Source: Paenibacillus physcomitrellae
GTDB lineage: Bacteria; Bacillota; Bacilli; Paenibacillales; Paenibacillaceae
Length of the DNA stretch: 64,000 nt
Reading direction: 5' to 3'
Assembly (NCBI RefSeq): GCF_002240225.1
Contig: NZ_CP022584.1
Span: forward strand, 2,315,001 to 2,379,000
Of this stretch, positions 45,256-53,901 are shown in pieces (position 1 is the stretch's first letter; each line of letters starts with the position of its first letter). The position numbers were made by a program, and so were the translations under genes. The notes under the pieces were generated by a model. The model searched no databases. It was not told where the DNA came from and saw only the letters and a list, made by a program, of their open reading frames with translations.

Positions 45256-46401
45256 TCAATTCTCCCACTCGATCCTCACTTTAAGATCGTCCGTTCCTTC
45301 GAGCGGTCTTGTCGAGAAAGTAATATTCCGGATATTTAATCCGTAAAGCTCCCCTAAATCGTTGATGAGCTCTGACTGCTGTCCCGAATAACGTACAGTG
45401 GCCGTGGATTTCCCCTGCTTCAAAGCTTCTCTGGCTTTAGCCATCAACCCGGAGCTGCCAGATACAGCCTGACCCGCATTATACAACGTGTAATCAAGCT
45501 CCTGCTCAAGCTTCTCATAGAAGGGGCTTTTGGCAGAATCGGATAACTTCAGTTCGTCCAAAGCGCTTCGATAGGTCTGATCGGCCGCCGGATAGGATTT
45601 GGTCCAGCTGTGATCTTTGCTCATCTCGGCATCGGAAAGCAAATAGTAGTCATAACTGATGTTATCGCTTGCGGCCTGCACCGGATCATCCCAGGTCGTA
45701 TCCAGATGGTACCAATGACCATCCAGATTGACCAAATTCCAGGCATGGGCCTGATCGCCTGCCGTCCCCTCCGCTATTAAGCTGCGGATCCCTGCTTTCT
45801 CAAGAAGCTTGTAAGTAAGCAGCGTGTAGCCTTGGCAGACCGCTTCTCCTGTCACCAGGCCTGAATAAGCCGTATAGTTCTTGAGCTTCTCATCATATTT
45901 CAAATCCTGAACAACCCAATCATGGATAGCCTTAACCTTCTCATGGCTGTTCATGCCCGGTACAATAATTTGCCCGATTATATCTTTCACGCGGTCGTCC
46001 ACATAAGCCGTCTGTTCCGGGGACTCCCGGTAGGTGAACGTCACCTCTACGTTTACAGCTGCGCTGTTGCCGCGCCAGGAATAGTGATAACGGTCCATAA
46101 TATAGCGCATATAAGGGGCATTATCCAGGGCCGTCATCAGTGCCTCATCCAGCAGCGATTCAAAGTCTTTGACGCTGCCTTCATATTTAAACTTGACCGT
46201 GCTTAGATGAGCCTGAATAGCTGTCGTAAGCCGCTGTTCAACTCCGGACTTGGAAACCAGCACCGCTTGCTCCATCGCTTGCTGGGCCGTTTGTTCCGTC
46301 TGGTGAACAGACGGGCTGCCAACCGCTCCCGCCGGAGACGCTGCTACGGCAAATGAACCGACAACGATCGCTTTCCACACTATGCTTTGGAGTCTTCTCA
46401 A
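45256..46401 (-). CDS. secreted transglutaminase-like protein
   Basis: 381 residues with a signal peptide (cleavage near GAVGS, residue about 27). The transglutaminase core shows Cys in GEAVCQGYT, His in DQAHAWNLV and Asp in HLDTTWDD: a complete triad. Such secreted proteins are cysteine peptidase-like or transamidating enzymes of the cell wall. The start is TTG 46401, fixed by AAGGAG 8 nt upstream. Confidence 0.88.
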   Translation of the reverse strand: MRRLQSIVWKAIVVGSFAVAASPAGAVGSPSVHQTEQTAQQAMEQAVLVSKSGVEQRLTTAIQAHLSTVKFKYEGSVKDFESLLDEALMTALDNAPYMRYIMDRYHYSWRGNSAAVNVEVTFTYRESPEQTAYVDDRVKDIIGQIIVPGMNSHEKVKAIHDWVVQDLKYDEKLKNYTAYSGLVTGEAVCQGYTLLTYKLLEKAGIRSLIAEGTAGDQAHAWNLVNLDGHWYHLDTTWDDPVQAASDNISYDYYLLSDAEMSKDHSWTKSYPAADQTYRSALDELKLSDSAKSPFYEKLEQELDYTLYNAGQAVSGSSGLMAKAREALKQGKSTATVRYSGQQSELINDLGELYGLNIRNITFSTRPLEGTDDLKVRIEWEN

Positions 46402-46694
46402 GTTCTCATCTCCTTTGGCCGTTTGACCTGGACTCGATCCATTGACGTTTCCGTCTTACTCCTGCACCCGAAACTTCCCCTATCTTATGCATTTAACCCC
46501 GTTTTGCTGGACCTTACTCACTTATTTCCTCTAACCGGCTAATTTAATCAACTAACGCACCAACCTGTCTGTATCTCGATTGTAGCACAAGCTTTCACGT
46601 GCCGGAGGTTCTAGTTTTGTCGAGCCTGACCCTTATTTTGTCTAATAAATGAGCGGCAAAATTCTTCATTTGCTGCATGATTTGTTAGGGGTGA

Positions 46695-46740
46695 AAAAAG
46701 AAAAACAGGCCTTTCGGAACCCTGTCCGAAAAACCTGTTT
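46695..46740 (-). terminator. terminator of the trxB-glutaredoxin operon
   Basis: AAACAGG/CCTGTTT arms around TTTCGG/CCGAAA; T-rich on the minus strand. The rest of 46402-46825 shows nothing coding. Confidence 0.7.
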
Positions 46741-46825
46741 AAACCCGTTCCTGTGCCGCCATGAAGACGGCGCAGGTCCTATGAAGCAAGCTCCGCTATA
46801 GAGCAGCCGCTGCCTTTTTTCAAAA

Positions 46826-47062
46826 TTAAGCCTGTTCAGCCAAAGCCTTCTCAAGCTTCAATTTGTTGTTGCCCAGAATTTTATGCTCGCCAATGATCGT
46901 TACCGGCACGGCGCGCATGCCCATATCCCATACTTGCTGAGCGAATTCATCGTTAGTTTCGATGTTGCGCTCTTCGTAAGAAATTCCTTTATCGGAAAGG
47001 AAGCTTTTGACCTGACGGCAGTTCGGGCAGTTAGTGCTGGTATATACGATTACGTTTTCCAT
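46826..47062 (-). CDS. glutaredoxin-like / NrdH-type redoxin
   Basis: 78 residues. Active site STNCPNCRQVKSFL, cis-Pro segment MRAVPVTIIG and GNNKLKLEKAL. The small size and the position 63 bp after trxB suggest reduction by thioredoxin reductase, as for NrdH. AAGGAG precedes the ATG. Confidence 0.88.
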   Translation of the reverse strand: MENVIVYTSTNCPNCRQVKSFLSDKGISYEERNIETNDEFAQQVWDMGMRAVPVTIIGEHKILGNNKLKLEKALAEQA

Positions 47063-47125
47063 CGGTTTATACTCTCCTTTTTCAGCTGTAATATAATCCT
47101 GCTCTATTTTACACCAAAATCTATA

Positions 47126-48073
47126 TTAACCCAAGACCGCGGATGGTGCGTGCTCCGTGGCTTCGATAAATTTCTCGGCATCAAGCGCAGCCATACATCC
47201 GCTGCCTGCAGCTGTAATCGCTTGACGATAACGAGTATCCTGCACATCGCCGCAAGCGAAGATGCCTGGTACGTTCGTTTCCGAAGTTCCCGGTTTCACT
47301 ACAATGTAGCCGTTCTCGTCCGTCGTGATTTGGCCGCCAAGGAATCCGGTGTTCGGATGGTGACCGATCGCTACGAATACGCCGTTCGTTTCGATGATCT
47401 CTTCTTCGCCTGTAGCGTTGTTAAGTACTTTCAGCCCCGTTACGCCGGCATCATCTGTAAGCACTTCAAGCGGTGTACGGTTCAAAGCCCACTCTACTTT
47501 CTCATTGGAACGAACGCGGTCCTGCATGATTTTGGAAGCGCGTAATTCTTCTCTGCGGTGAACCAAGGTTACTTTGGATGCGAAACGAGTCAGGAAGCCG
47601 GCTTCCTCAAGCGCCGAGTCGCCGCCGCCGATCACTACGATTTCTTTGCCGCGGAAGAAAAATCCGTCGCAAGTTGCGCAGGTGCTGACCCCGCGGCCTA
47701 CGTTGTCCTGTTCCCCAGGGATACCCAGGTATTTCGCTGTTGCGCCTGTGGAAATGATCAGGGTTTCAGCAACCAGCTCACCCATGCCGTCCACTTGAAG
47801 CTTGAACGGTCTGCTGCTGGTATCGATGCTGTTCACCCAGCCGGTGCGGAATTCCGCACCGAAGCGTTCAGCCTGCTTGCGCATATTGTCCATCAGGTCC
47901 GGTCCCATGATGCCTTCAGGGAAACCAGGGAAGTTCTCCACTTCCGTTGTAGTTGTCAGCTGTCCACCCGGCTGTGGTCCTTCGATCACCAGTGGACTAA
48001 GATTGGCGCGCGCCAAATAAATTGCTGCTGTAAGTCCGGCAGGACCGGTACCGATAATAATAGATTTATACAT
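47126..48073 (-). CDS. trxB: thioredoxin reductase
   Basis: 315 residues. FAD-binding [16 protein letters not shown], redox motif [18 protein letters not shown]-binding [19 protein letters not shown] with [10 protein letters not shown], and C-terminal [23 protein letters not shown]. Reduces thioredoxin with NADPH. I choose ATG 48073 (GGAGG 8 nt upstream); ATG 48076 is also possible. Confidence 0.95.
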   Translation of the reverse strand: MYKSIIIGTGPAGLTAAIYLARANLSPLVIEGPQPGGQLTTTTEVENFPGFPEGIMGPDLMDNMRKQAERFGAEFRTGWVNSIDTSSRPFKLQVDGMGELVAETLIISTGATAKYLGIPGEQDNVGRGVSTCATCDGFFFRGKEIVVIGGGDSALEEAGFLTRFASKVTLVHRREELRASKIMQDRVRSNEKVEWALNRTPLEVLTDDAGVTGLKVLNNATGEEEIIETNGVFVAIGHHPNTGFLGGQITTDENGYIVVKPGTSETNVPGIFACGDVQDTRYRQAITAAGSGCMAALDAEKFIEATEHAPSAVLG

Positions 48074-48286
48074 CATACATACCTCCATCTGCTAATTGTG
48101 TTAATCGAGAGCGGCTCCGTTAAGTTCATACGGTGCCTGCCAAAACACGGATCCAGTCCATTGTGGTAAACCACGTTTCATTTCTCGTGTTCACCCGATC
48201 AAATCCTCTATAAATTATTATCTGGCACCTACAAAATGAAGTCAACATACGTACCGGGAGTATACTATGAAAGTTAAATGAAGAAA

Positions 48287-50245
48287 TCATGAAGGCGATG
48301 GACCGTACCGCAGCAGCCGCAGACCATTTAAAATAACCAGAATCGTACTGCCTTCATGTCCGACTACTCCAAGCGGCAGCGGAATCCCGATGCCAAAGTT
48401 GCCTGCTACCAGGAGGCTGATGACGGCAATCGCAAAGACGATATTCTGCTTAACGATCCGCCGGCTCCGCCGGGCCAGTGAAATCGCTCCGGCAATCCGG
48501 TCAATATCGTCGTTCATCAGGACAACATCGGCGGCATCAAGCGCAGCGCCGCTTCCGGCCCCCATGCCAATGCCTACATTGGCCGCCGCGAGCGCGGGTG
48601 CATCATTGACGCCGTCACCCACCATCACCACGCCGCCGTATTGTTCCCGCAGCTGTTGAATCCGGCTCGCTTTATCCTGCGGAAGCAGGCCGCTCAGCAC
48701 AAGGTCAATGCCGGCTTCCGAAGCGATGGCTTTAGCTGTCGCCTCGTTGTCCCCTGTCAGCATCGCCGCCTTGATTCCCAGCTTATGAAGGTGGCTGATA
48801 GCCGCCTTCGCAACTGGACGAACTTCATCTCTGAGGGCCAGCAAACCGACAGGCACGCCTTCACGGAGAATGATCGACACCGTTTTCCCGGCTTGTTCCA
48901 GCTCATCGGATTGCTCGATCCACCATTCCTGATCCGCGCAAGTATCTGACGCAAAATCAGCCTTGCCGATCTTCCACGTTTCGCCGCGAATGACCGCTTC
49001 AACTCCCCAGCCGGCAACCGATTTCATCTCGGCAATCGGTTGAAGCTCAAGCCCGCGCCGCGCCGCTTCGGCAACCACCGCTTTGGCGAGCGGGTGCGCC
49101 GAAAGCTGCTCGGCGGATGCCGCCATCTGCAGCAGATGGTTTTCTCCCTCCCCGTCTTTAACAATCAAATCCGTCACGACCGGTTTGCCCTCGGTCAGGG
49201 TACCGGTTTTGTCGAAGGCGACGATCCGCGTTTCGGCTAAATTCTGGACATGCACGCTGCCTTTAAACAGAATGCCCCGCTTTGCGCTGCTGGAAATAGC
49301 CGACAGCATAGCCGGCATAATAGAGGCCACAAGCGCACAAGGCGAAGCCACAACAAGGAACACCATCGCCTTGTAGAAGGATTCGTTCCACGTCCAGCCG
49401 AACAGCAGCGGCGACAAGCCGATCAGGAGCACTGTCGCTCCTACCACAGTCCGCGCGTATATCCCTTCAAACTTCTCGATAAAACGCTGCGAAGCAGGCA
49501 CCGCTTCCTCCGCCTCTTCAACCAGCGCGATGATCTTCGCGAACAACGTCCCGTCGGCCGGGCCCGAAACCTCGATATACAGCGCATTTTCCCCGTTCAG
49601 CGTTCCGGCATAAACCTGATCGCCCACCGCTTTGTCCACAGGAATCGACTCCCCTGTGATGGACGCCTGGTTGACCGCCGATGTTCCGCTCTGCACAACG
49701 CCGTCAGCCGGGATAATTTCACCGGGCCGGACAAGCACCAGGTCTTCAGACGCCAGCTCGCCGACCGGAACCATCTCCATCCGGCCGCCGCTGACCCGGA
49801 GCGCCTTCTCCGGTCTGAGCGCCATCAGTGAAGAGATGCTTTTGCGGCTCTGGTCGCTAGCGAACGTCTCCAACGCACCACTGAGCGCAAAGATAAAGAT
49901 CAGCATCGCTCCTTCATTCCAGTAGCCGATAGACGCCGCTCCAAGCGCAGCCGCGATCATCAGCAGATTGACATCTAGATCCCGCTCCTTAATAAGGGTA
50001 ATAGCTCCTTCTTTCGCTTTGATCCAGCCGCCTACCCCGTAGGCCGCGACATACAGCCCGACAGACAGCAGATGGGACCAATGGCTCGCCCCCCAACCGG
50101 CCAGCATCAGCACACCGCTTCCGAGCGCCTGAAGCATCTCCGGATGGCGCAGCATCGCTGCCAGCGGCAGCTTCCGTTTATTTCTTGGTTCCCGGCCTCC
50201 AGCTGTTTCGCTGAGAGTCACCGCCCGTTTCTCAAGTGCCTGCAT
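48287..50245 (-). CDS. P1B-type metal-transporting ATPase, PfeT/ZosA-like
   Basis: 652 residues from ATG 50245 (AAAGGA 8 nt upstream; 50251 and 50248 also possible). The longer frame to 50461 runs through the Fur-like boxes and promoter and is not coding. SPC motif ASPCALVAS, phosphorylation FDKTGTLTEG, GDGVNDAPAL, and HEGSTILVILNGLRLL in the last helix. There is no N-terminal HMA domain. SPC plus HEG fits the P1B4 group, such as B. subtilis PfeT (formerly ZosA), a ferrous-iron exporter. Zinc or cobalt cannot be excluded. Confidence 0.8.
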   Translation of the reverse strand: MQALEKRAVTLSETAGGREPRNKRKLPLAAMLRHPEMLQALGSGVLMLAGWGASHWSHLLSVGLYVAAYGVGGWIKAKEGAITLIKERDLDVNLLMIAAALGAASIGYWNEGAMLIFIFALSGALETFASDQSRKSISSLMALRPEKALRVSGGRMEMVPVGELASEDLVLVRPGEIIPADGVVQSGTSAVNQASITGESIPVDKAVGDQVYAGTLNGENALYIEVSGPADGTLFAKIIALVEEAEEAVPASQRFIEKFEGIYARTVVGATVLLIGLSPLLFGWTWNESFYKAMVFLVVASPCALVASIMPAMLSAISSSAKRGILFKGSVHVQNLAETRIVAFDKTGTLTEGKPVVTDLIVKDGEGENHLLQMAASAEQLSAHPLAKAVVAEAARRGLELQPIAEMKSVAGWGVEAVIRGETWKIGKADFASDTCADQEWWIEQSDELEQAGKTVSIILREGVPVGLLALRDEVRPVAKAAISHLHKLGIKAAMLTGDNEATAKAIASEAGIDLVLSGLLPQDKASRIQQLREQYGGVVMVGDGVNDAPALAAANVGIGMGAGSGAALDAADVVLMNDDIDRIAGAISLARRSRRIVKQNIVFAIAVISLLVAGNFGIGIPLPLGVVGHEGSTILVILNGLRLLRYGPSPS

Positions 50246-50314
50246 CATCATCTTCCTTTCTTTGTCCTTGTATAAAGATTGCTTTACGGCTTGCCGCCGT
50301 TTCCCGTTTCCAAT

Positions 50315-50333
50315 GAGAATGAGAAGCATTGTT
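50315..50333 (-). promoter_or_regulatory. weaker Fur-like box in the leader of the metal ATPase gene
   Basis: GAGAATGAGAAGCATTGTT matches the 19-bp Fur consensus at 14 of 19 positions. Confidence 0.45.
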
Positions 50334-50350
50334 AATGCCCTTAAAATGAC

Positions 50351-50385
50351 ACATGCTGCTCCGGGCAGGGCCCGAAGCAGCATGT
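50351..50385 (-). promoter_or_regulatory. stem-loop in the metal ATPase leader
   Basis: ACATGCTGCT / AGCAGCATGT plus CGGGC/GCCCG with a 3-nt loop and one mismatch. No T run, so it is not an ordinary terminator. Confidence 0.6.
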
Positions 50386-50389
50386 TATT

Positions 50390-50408
50390 GAGAATGATAA
50401 TCATTGTT
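50390..50408 (-). promoter_or_regulatory. Fur-like box at the metal ATPase promoter
   Basis: GAGAATGATAATCATTGTT matches the 19-bp Fur consensus at 16 of 19 positions. It sits just downstream of the -10 TATAAT (minus strand, 50417-50412), where binding would block transcription. It fits Fur better than PerR or Zur. Confidence 0.65.
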
Positions 50409-50506
50409 GCAATTATACAAATTTGTTTCCTGTAAGAAACTTTATCCTTAGTATAATTCAAGTTTTTTCCAAAGTAAATAGGCGCAGCCTCATCGCTTCA
50501 CAGAAA

Positions 50507-50538
50507 ACAAAAAAACTCCCGCCTAATGACGGAAGTTT
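50507..50538 (-). terminator. terminator of deoC
   Basis: ACTTCCG/CGGGAGT stem with an 8-nt loop, followed on the minus strand by seven T. Confidence 0.7.
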
Positions 50539-50579
50539 GATCGTCTTCTAACGATTGCTTGTTGACTCGTTCCTGCGGA

Positions 50580-51254
50580 TTAATAATCTGTGCTGCTCTT
50601 CAAGCCTTGAGCAATGGCCACGCCGCCGCTGGTTCCCAGCCGCGATGCGCCGGCTTTGATCATCGCCAGAGCGTCTTCAGTCGTTCTCACGCCGCCTGAA
50701 GCTTTGACTCCGATGTCGGGACCAACCGTTTGGCGCATCAGTTCCACATCTTCCACCGTAGCTCCGCCTTTGGAGAATCCGGTTGAAGTTTTAACGAAAT
50801 GAGCTCCAGCGGCTACAGACAAGCGACTGACGCGTTCGATTTCTTCTTTCGTGAGCAGGCAGGTTTCGATAATCACCTTCACGAGTTTGTCTCCTGCAGC
50901 TTCAACCACACCGCGGATATCTTTCTGTACAAGCTCGTCCTCCCCGTCCTTCAGCGCTCCAATGTTAATGACCATATCAATTTCATCCGCCCCGTCTTTA
51001 ACAGCCTGAACGGTTTCATAAGCTTTAACGGCCGGGTGAGAAGCTCCCAGCGGGAACCCGATAACCGTGCACACTTTAACGTTTGGACTGCTCTTAAGCG
51101 CTTCAGCTGCCGTAGCCACCCATACCGGGTTGACGCAAACGGACGCAAATCCGTATTCCGCTGCTTCAGCGGCCAACTTGAGAATGTCTTCCTTGCGGGC
51201 TTCTGGTTTAAGAAGCGTATGATCAATGATTGATGCGATAGAAGTGTTATTCAT
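50580..51254 (-). CDS. deoC: deoxyribose-phosphate aldolase
   Basis: 224 residues from ATG 51254 (TTGGAGG upstream). [10 protein letters not shown] at the N-terminus, Schiff-base Lys in [15 protein letters not shown], and proton-relay Lys in [12 protein letters not shown]. Converts deoxyribose 5-phosphate to acetaldehyde and glyceraldehyde 3-phosphate. No other deo genes are adjacent. Confidence 0.95.
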   Translation of the reverse strand: MNNTSIASIIDHTLLKPEARKEDILKLAAEAAEYGFASVCVNPVWVATAAEALKSSPNVKVCTVIGFPLGASHPAVKAYETVQAVKDGADEIDMVINIGALKDGEDELVQKDIRGVVEAAGDKLVKVIIETCLLTKEEIERVSRLSVAAGAHFVKTSTGFSKGGATVEDVELMRQTVGPDIGVKASGGVRTTEDALAMIKAGASRLGTSGGVAIAQGLKSSTDY

Positions 51255-51357
51255 CCGTAGTGCCTCCAATGTATGTTGCGCAGCCTTGGCTGCTGCTCCT
51301 TATCATAGCAAAGCCTGTCTTTTTTTGCACTTGCGCAGGCTCATAAACCATCTTAAA

Positions 51358-51936
51358 CTAATACAAACTCGAAATGCGCACGTTCGCCGGCAGCTTGTAA
51401 GGATTCTCCTTATTAATGTGATCATAAAACATGATACCATTCAGGTGATCTATTTCATGCTGCATAATGATGGCCCCGAAGCCGCGGAAGCGGAGCGTCA
51501 TCTCCTCGCCATCCCGGTCCCAGGCTTTAATCTGCACTTTCTCGTACCTGGGAACAAACCCTTGTACCGCCCGGTCCACGGACAGACATCCTTCGCTTTC
51601 AGGCAAATAGGTCATCGCCTCAGAATGGCTGATAATCTTCGGATTAAACATAGCCAGTTCTCTTAGTTTGCCTTCTTCGTCCATGAAATAAGCGGCAAAC
51701 ATCCTTTTGTTCAGACCAATCTGGTTGGCGGACAAGCCCACGCCTGCGCGCAGCTTGTATTTCTTCGCCAGCTCTTCATCCTGGCTGTTCTTCAGAAACA
51801 GCATCATCGCATCCATTTCCGCAACATCCTCAGCCGTCGGAGGAATGCTTACAGCCTCAGTTACTGTTCGAAGTATGGGATCTCCTTCGCGGACAATGTC
51901 GTCCATCGTTATAATCGTGTCACTGTAAAATTTCAT
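51358..51936 (-). CDS. def: peptide deformylase
   Basis: 192 residues from ATG 51936 (AAGG 8 nt upstream; ATG 51951 also possible). Motifs GVGLSANQIG, EGCLSV and HEIDHLNG are complete, giving the Cys-His-His metal site. Removes the formyl group from new proteins. It is closest to the longer Gram-positive type (YkrB). Confidence 0.93.
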   Translation of the reverse strand: MKFYSDTIITMDDIVREGDPILRTVTEAVSIPPTAEDVAEMDAMMLFLKNSQDEELAKKYKLRAGVGLSANQIGLNKRMFAAYFMDEEGKLRELAMFNPKIISHSEAMTYLPESEGCLSVDRAVQGFVPRYEKVQIKAWDRDGEEMTLRFRGFGAIIMQHEIDHLNGIMFYDHINKENPYKLPANVRISSLY

Positions 51937-52143
51937 ATGTAAAACCTTCATCCACCTTTGCTATCTTAATCAATTCTCATTCTGTGCTGCTTCTCGATTT
52001 CGGAACGCTTATAAATTAGCATCATGAACCCCAACTTGTCAAAGAAGACTGCGGATGTATACGGTTTCTTGACTTGCTTCCCCGCCCAAATTATGGTATA
52101 CAGTTTAAACTACCGTTTTATCCGACAAAACTTCCTCAGGCGG

Positions 52144-52203
52144 ATGCAGCGCGTTATTTTCCGGTTGTCTTCCGCACTTTTTTTCTTCCTATTGTTTAAC
52201 TGA
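52144..52203 (+). other. possible 19-residue hydrophobic peptide ORF
   Basis: Reads MQRVIFRLSSALFFFLLFN: a basic start and a hydrophobic core, like a membrane mini-toxin. AGGCGG directly abuts the ATG, which is poor spacing. It lies in the 359-bp gap before the PemK/MazF-like gene. Weak. Confidence 0.2.
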
Positions 52204-52310
52204 CCTGCTATTGAGTGTACAAATAATCATACTCTGTTTTTTAGGGAGTAATATTTGGCAAGAACTGTGCAAGCTAATATATCTATAACCAGAGCGATAC
52301 AGGAGGACCT

Positions 52311-52871
52311 ATGAGCGAAGACGGACATGTAACTTCACCCAAACGTGTACCGGTCCAGCGTGACCGATTTGCAAGACTCAAGAAGCAGAAGGAAGAACAA
52401 ATTCTGAAATGGAAGCCGATTAAGATCCAGCTGGCCCATTATTGGATCGACAATGAGAAGACGCAAATGAGCCGAAAAATGACAAGAGGCGCGGTGCATT
52501 TTTGCAACTTTGGTGAAAATATCGGCTGCGAGCAAAACGAGGAACGCCCGGTTATCATTATCTCCAATAATACGGTAAATTCGACCTCCGGCAACGTGCT
52601 GGTGATCCCTTTAACCAAAAATTTAAAAGCCAAAACCAACTTTAAAACCGGACAAGCCGTATTAACCAAAGACGGAATGCCGGTGCCCAGATTCCAAAGT
52701 CATTATTTCCTTTTTAAGCATAAATACGATTTTCTGGCCTTTGATTCGGCTGCCAAAACCGAAGAAACGACATCTGTCAGCAAAGTACGACTCAAGGAAC
52801 ATCTCGGCAATCTGGACGAAGAAGACATCAACCGCCTTGAAAACCGTGTCAAATGGACGTTTGGACTTTGA
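52311..52871 (+). CDS. PemK/MazF-like toxin-fold protein with N-terminal extension
   Basis: 186 residues. Residues about 57-110 show the PemK/MazF barrel: RGAVHFCNFGENIG, RPVIIISNNTVN, NVLVIPLTKN. About 55 basic residues precede it and the C-terminus is long, so it is larger than MazF (about 115). No antitoxin-like ORF is adjacent on either side. It may be an orphan endoribonuclease or a domesticated relative. AGGAGGACCT precedes the ATG. Confidence 0.75.
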   Translation: MSEDGHVTSPKRVPVQRDRFARLKKQKEEQILKWKPIKIQLAHYWIDNEKTQMSRKMTRGAVHFCNFGENIGCEQNEERPVIIISNNTVNSTSGNVLVIPLTKNLKAKTNFKTGQAVLTKDGMPVPRFQSHYFLFKHKYDFLAFDSAAKTEETTSVSKVRLKEHLGNLDEEDINRLENRVKWTFGL

Positions 52872-52891
52872 AAAAAAGCGCGGAAATACTG

Positions 52892-52920
52892 TTGACAATA
52901 ACCTACGAAAAGGTTACTAT
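52892..52920 (+). promoter_or_regulatory. sigma-A promoter with internal dyad
   Basis: TTGACA, 17-bp spacer, TACTAT. A perfect inverted repeat TAACCT-N6-AGGTTA fills the spacer, like a repressor operator. It lies 20 bp after the PemK/MazF-like stop and drives only the short unit that follows. Confidence 0.65.
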
Positions 52921-52957
52921 TATGCCAAGAAGTTTTTTGTGCATACATGGAGTTTAT

Positions 52958-53017
52958 ATGTCATCCGCCTCGTCGTGGATAAAATCACACGTTAAGCGTG
53001 TCTTGAGTCTGAAATAG
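52958..53017 (+). CDS. possible 19-residue amphipathic peptide
   Basis: Reads MSSASSWIKSHVKRVLSLK. GGAG sits 5 nt before the ATG. A sigma-A promoter lies 38 bp upstream and a terminator overlaps the stop codon, so the unit has all parts of a complete tiny gene. As a helix, Trp, Ile, Val and Leu gather on one face with Lys/Arg mostly opposite. Too short to assign; it could also be a small regulatory RNA with a chance ORF. Confidence 0.35.
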   Translation: MSSASSWIKSHVKRVLSLK

Positions 53018-53036
53018 GAGCCTAGTGCTCCTTTTT
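53016..53036 (+). terminator. terminator of the short peptide unit
   Basis: AGGAGC / GCTCCT stem with a 5-nt loop, then TTTT. Confidence 0.75.
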
Positions 53037-53129
53037 CCATTTCTATTTCATTTTCGAATTCATTTCTATTCATTTTTTTGATTGGTACAGGCATAAAATT
53101 CCTGTTTGAAGATAGGATTATAATATGTC

Positions 53130-53175
53130 GCTCACCGGGTCGTGAGCAAAGTCACCCCGCCAGCTTATGACGGGG
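53130..53175. other. two adjacent hairpins of unknown role
   Basis: GCTCAC-N6-GTGAGC followed by CCCCG-N11-CGGGG, in the gap 3' of the tetR-type gene. No T run. Could be a weak terminator or a structured RNA. The rest of 53037-53289 shows nothing coding. Confidence 0.4.
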
Positions 53176-53289
53176 ATTATTTGTGCCCGGATGTGCTTGG
53201 CCGTTAGAATGGGAAAGTTCCTTGATGTTCATTTACCCTTCTGGCTCAGAATTAATCAGCTTCCCGCTTCCGATTCACGCGTTTCCCGC

Positions 53290-53901
53290 CTATTTCTGTT
53301 CCTTGCCTTTAAAGGCATGCTCCAGTCCGTTCAGAAACGCTTCCAGGGTATAATGCAGACTTTCCTTCCATGCATAAGGAAGACCAAAGCCCTCCCCCTG
53401 TGAAAGCGAAACAAAGCCATGTAAAATGCTCCTTAATCCGCGTACCGCATGGATAGCTTGATCACCATAAATCCCTCTCAGATTCATCTGCTCCAGCATC
53501 AGTTCGACGACGGGTTCTCCGGCTGTCTGGACTGCCGGTTCCAGCGGACGCTGGGCCAGTTCATACAAACCCGGATGCTCTTCGGCAAAAGCCAGATAGG
53601 CCTCCACGATCGCGTAGATAGCTGCACCATCGCCAGTTCTGGTGCCTGTTACGTTGTCGTTCCGGCTGTTCCGGCTGGCTGCCAGCGCCTGGCTCATCAC
53701 TGTATACATCATTTGTAAACCGTAAACGGCCAGCTTAATGCGCAGATCCGGCAGCCCTTTAATATGGTTATACAAGGATGGCGGCCGGACATTCAGCTCC
53801 TTCGCCAGCAGGGCCAGCGTCACCGCTTCCGCTCCCAGAGAGTCGGCAAGCCCGGCTGCAGCCTGGAGGACATGGGCTTCATCCAATCCTGCTCTAGGCA
53901 T
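53290..53901 (-). CDS. TetR/AcrR family regulator
   Basis: 203 residues. N-terminal helix-turn-helix (VTLALLAKELNVRPPSLYNHIKG, about 27-49) and a C-terminal ligand domain of the WHG type. It overlaps the end of the MBL gene by 8 nt, so it is co-transcribed and probably binds the paired palindromes at the operon promoter (54706-54745). Confidence 0.88.
   Translation of the reverse strand: MPRAGLDEAHVLQAAAGLADSLGAEAVTLALLAKELNVRPPSLYNHIKGLPDLRIKLAVYGLQMMYTVMSQALAASRNSRNDNVTGTRTGDGAAIYAIVEAYLAFAEEHPGLYELAQRPLEPAVQTAGEPVVELMLEQMNLRGIYGDQAIHAVRGLRSILHGFVSLSQGEGFGLPYAWKESLHYTLEAFLNGLEHAFKGKEQK

Noticed and set aside
50252-50461. 70-residue N-terminal extension of the metal ATPase
   Set aside because: It would contain the Fur-like boxes, the promoter and the leader hairpin; a good ribosome site exists at 50245-50251.
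53167-53403. plus-strand ORF overlapping the tetR-type gene
   Set aside because: It is antisense to a clear regulator and lacks a ribosome site.
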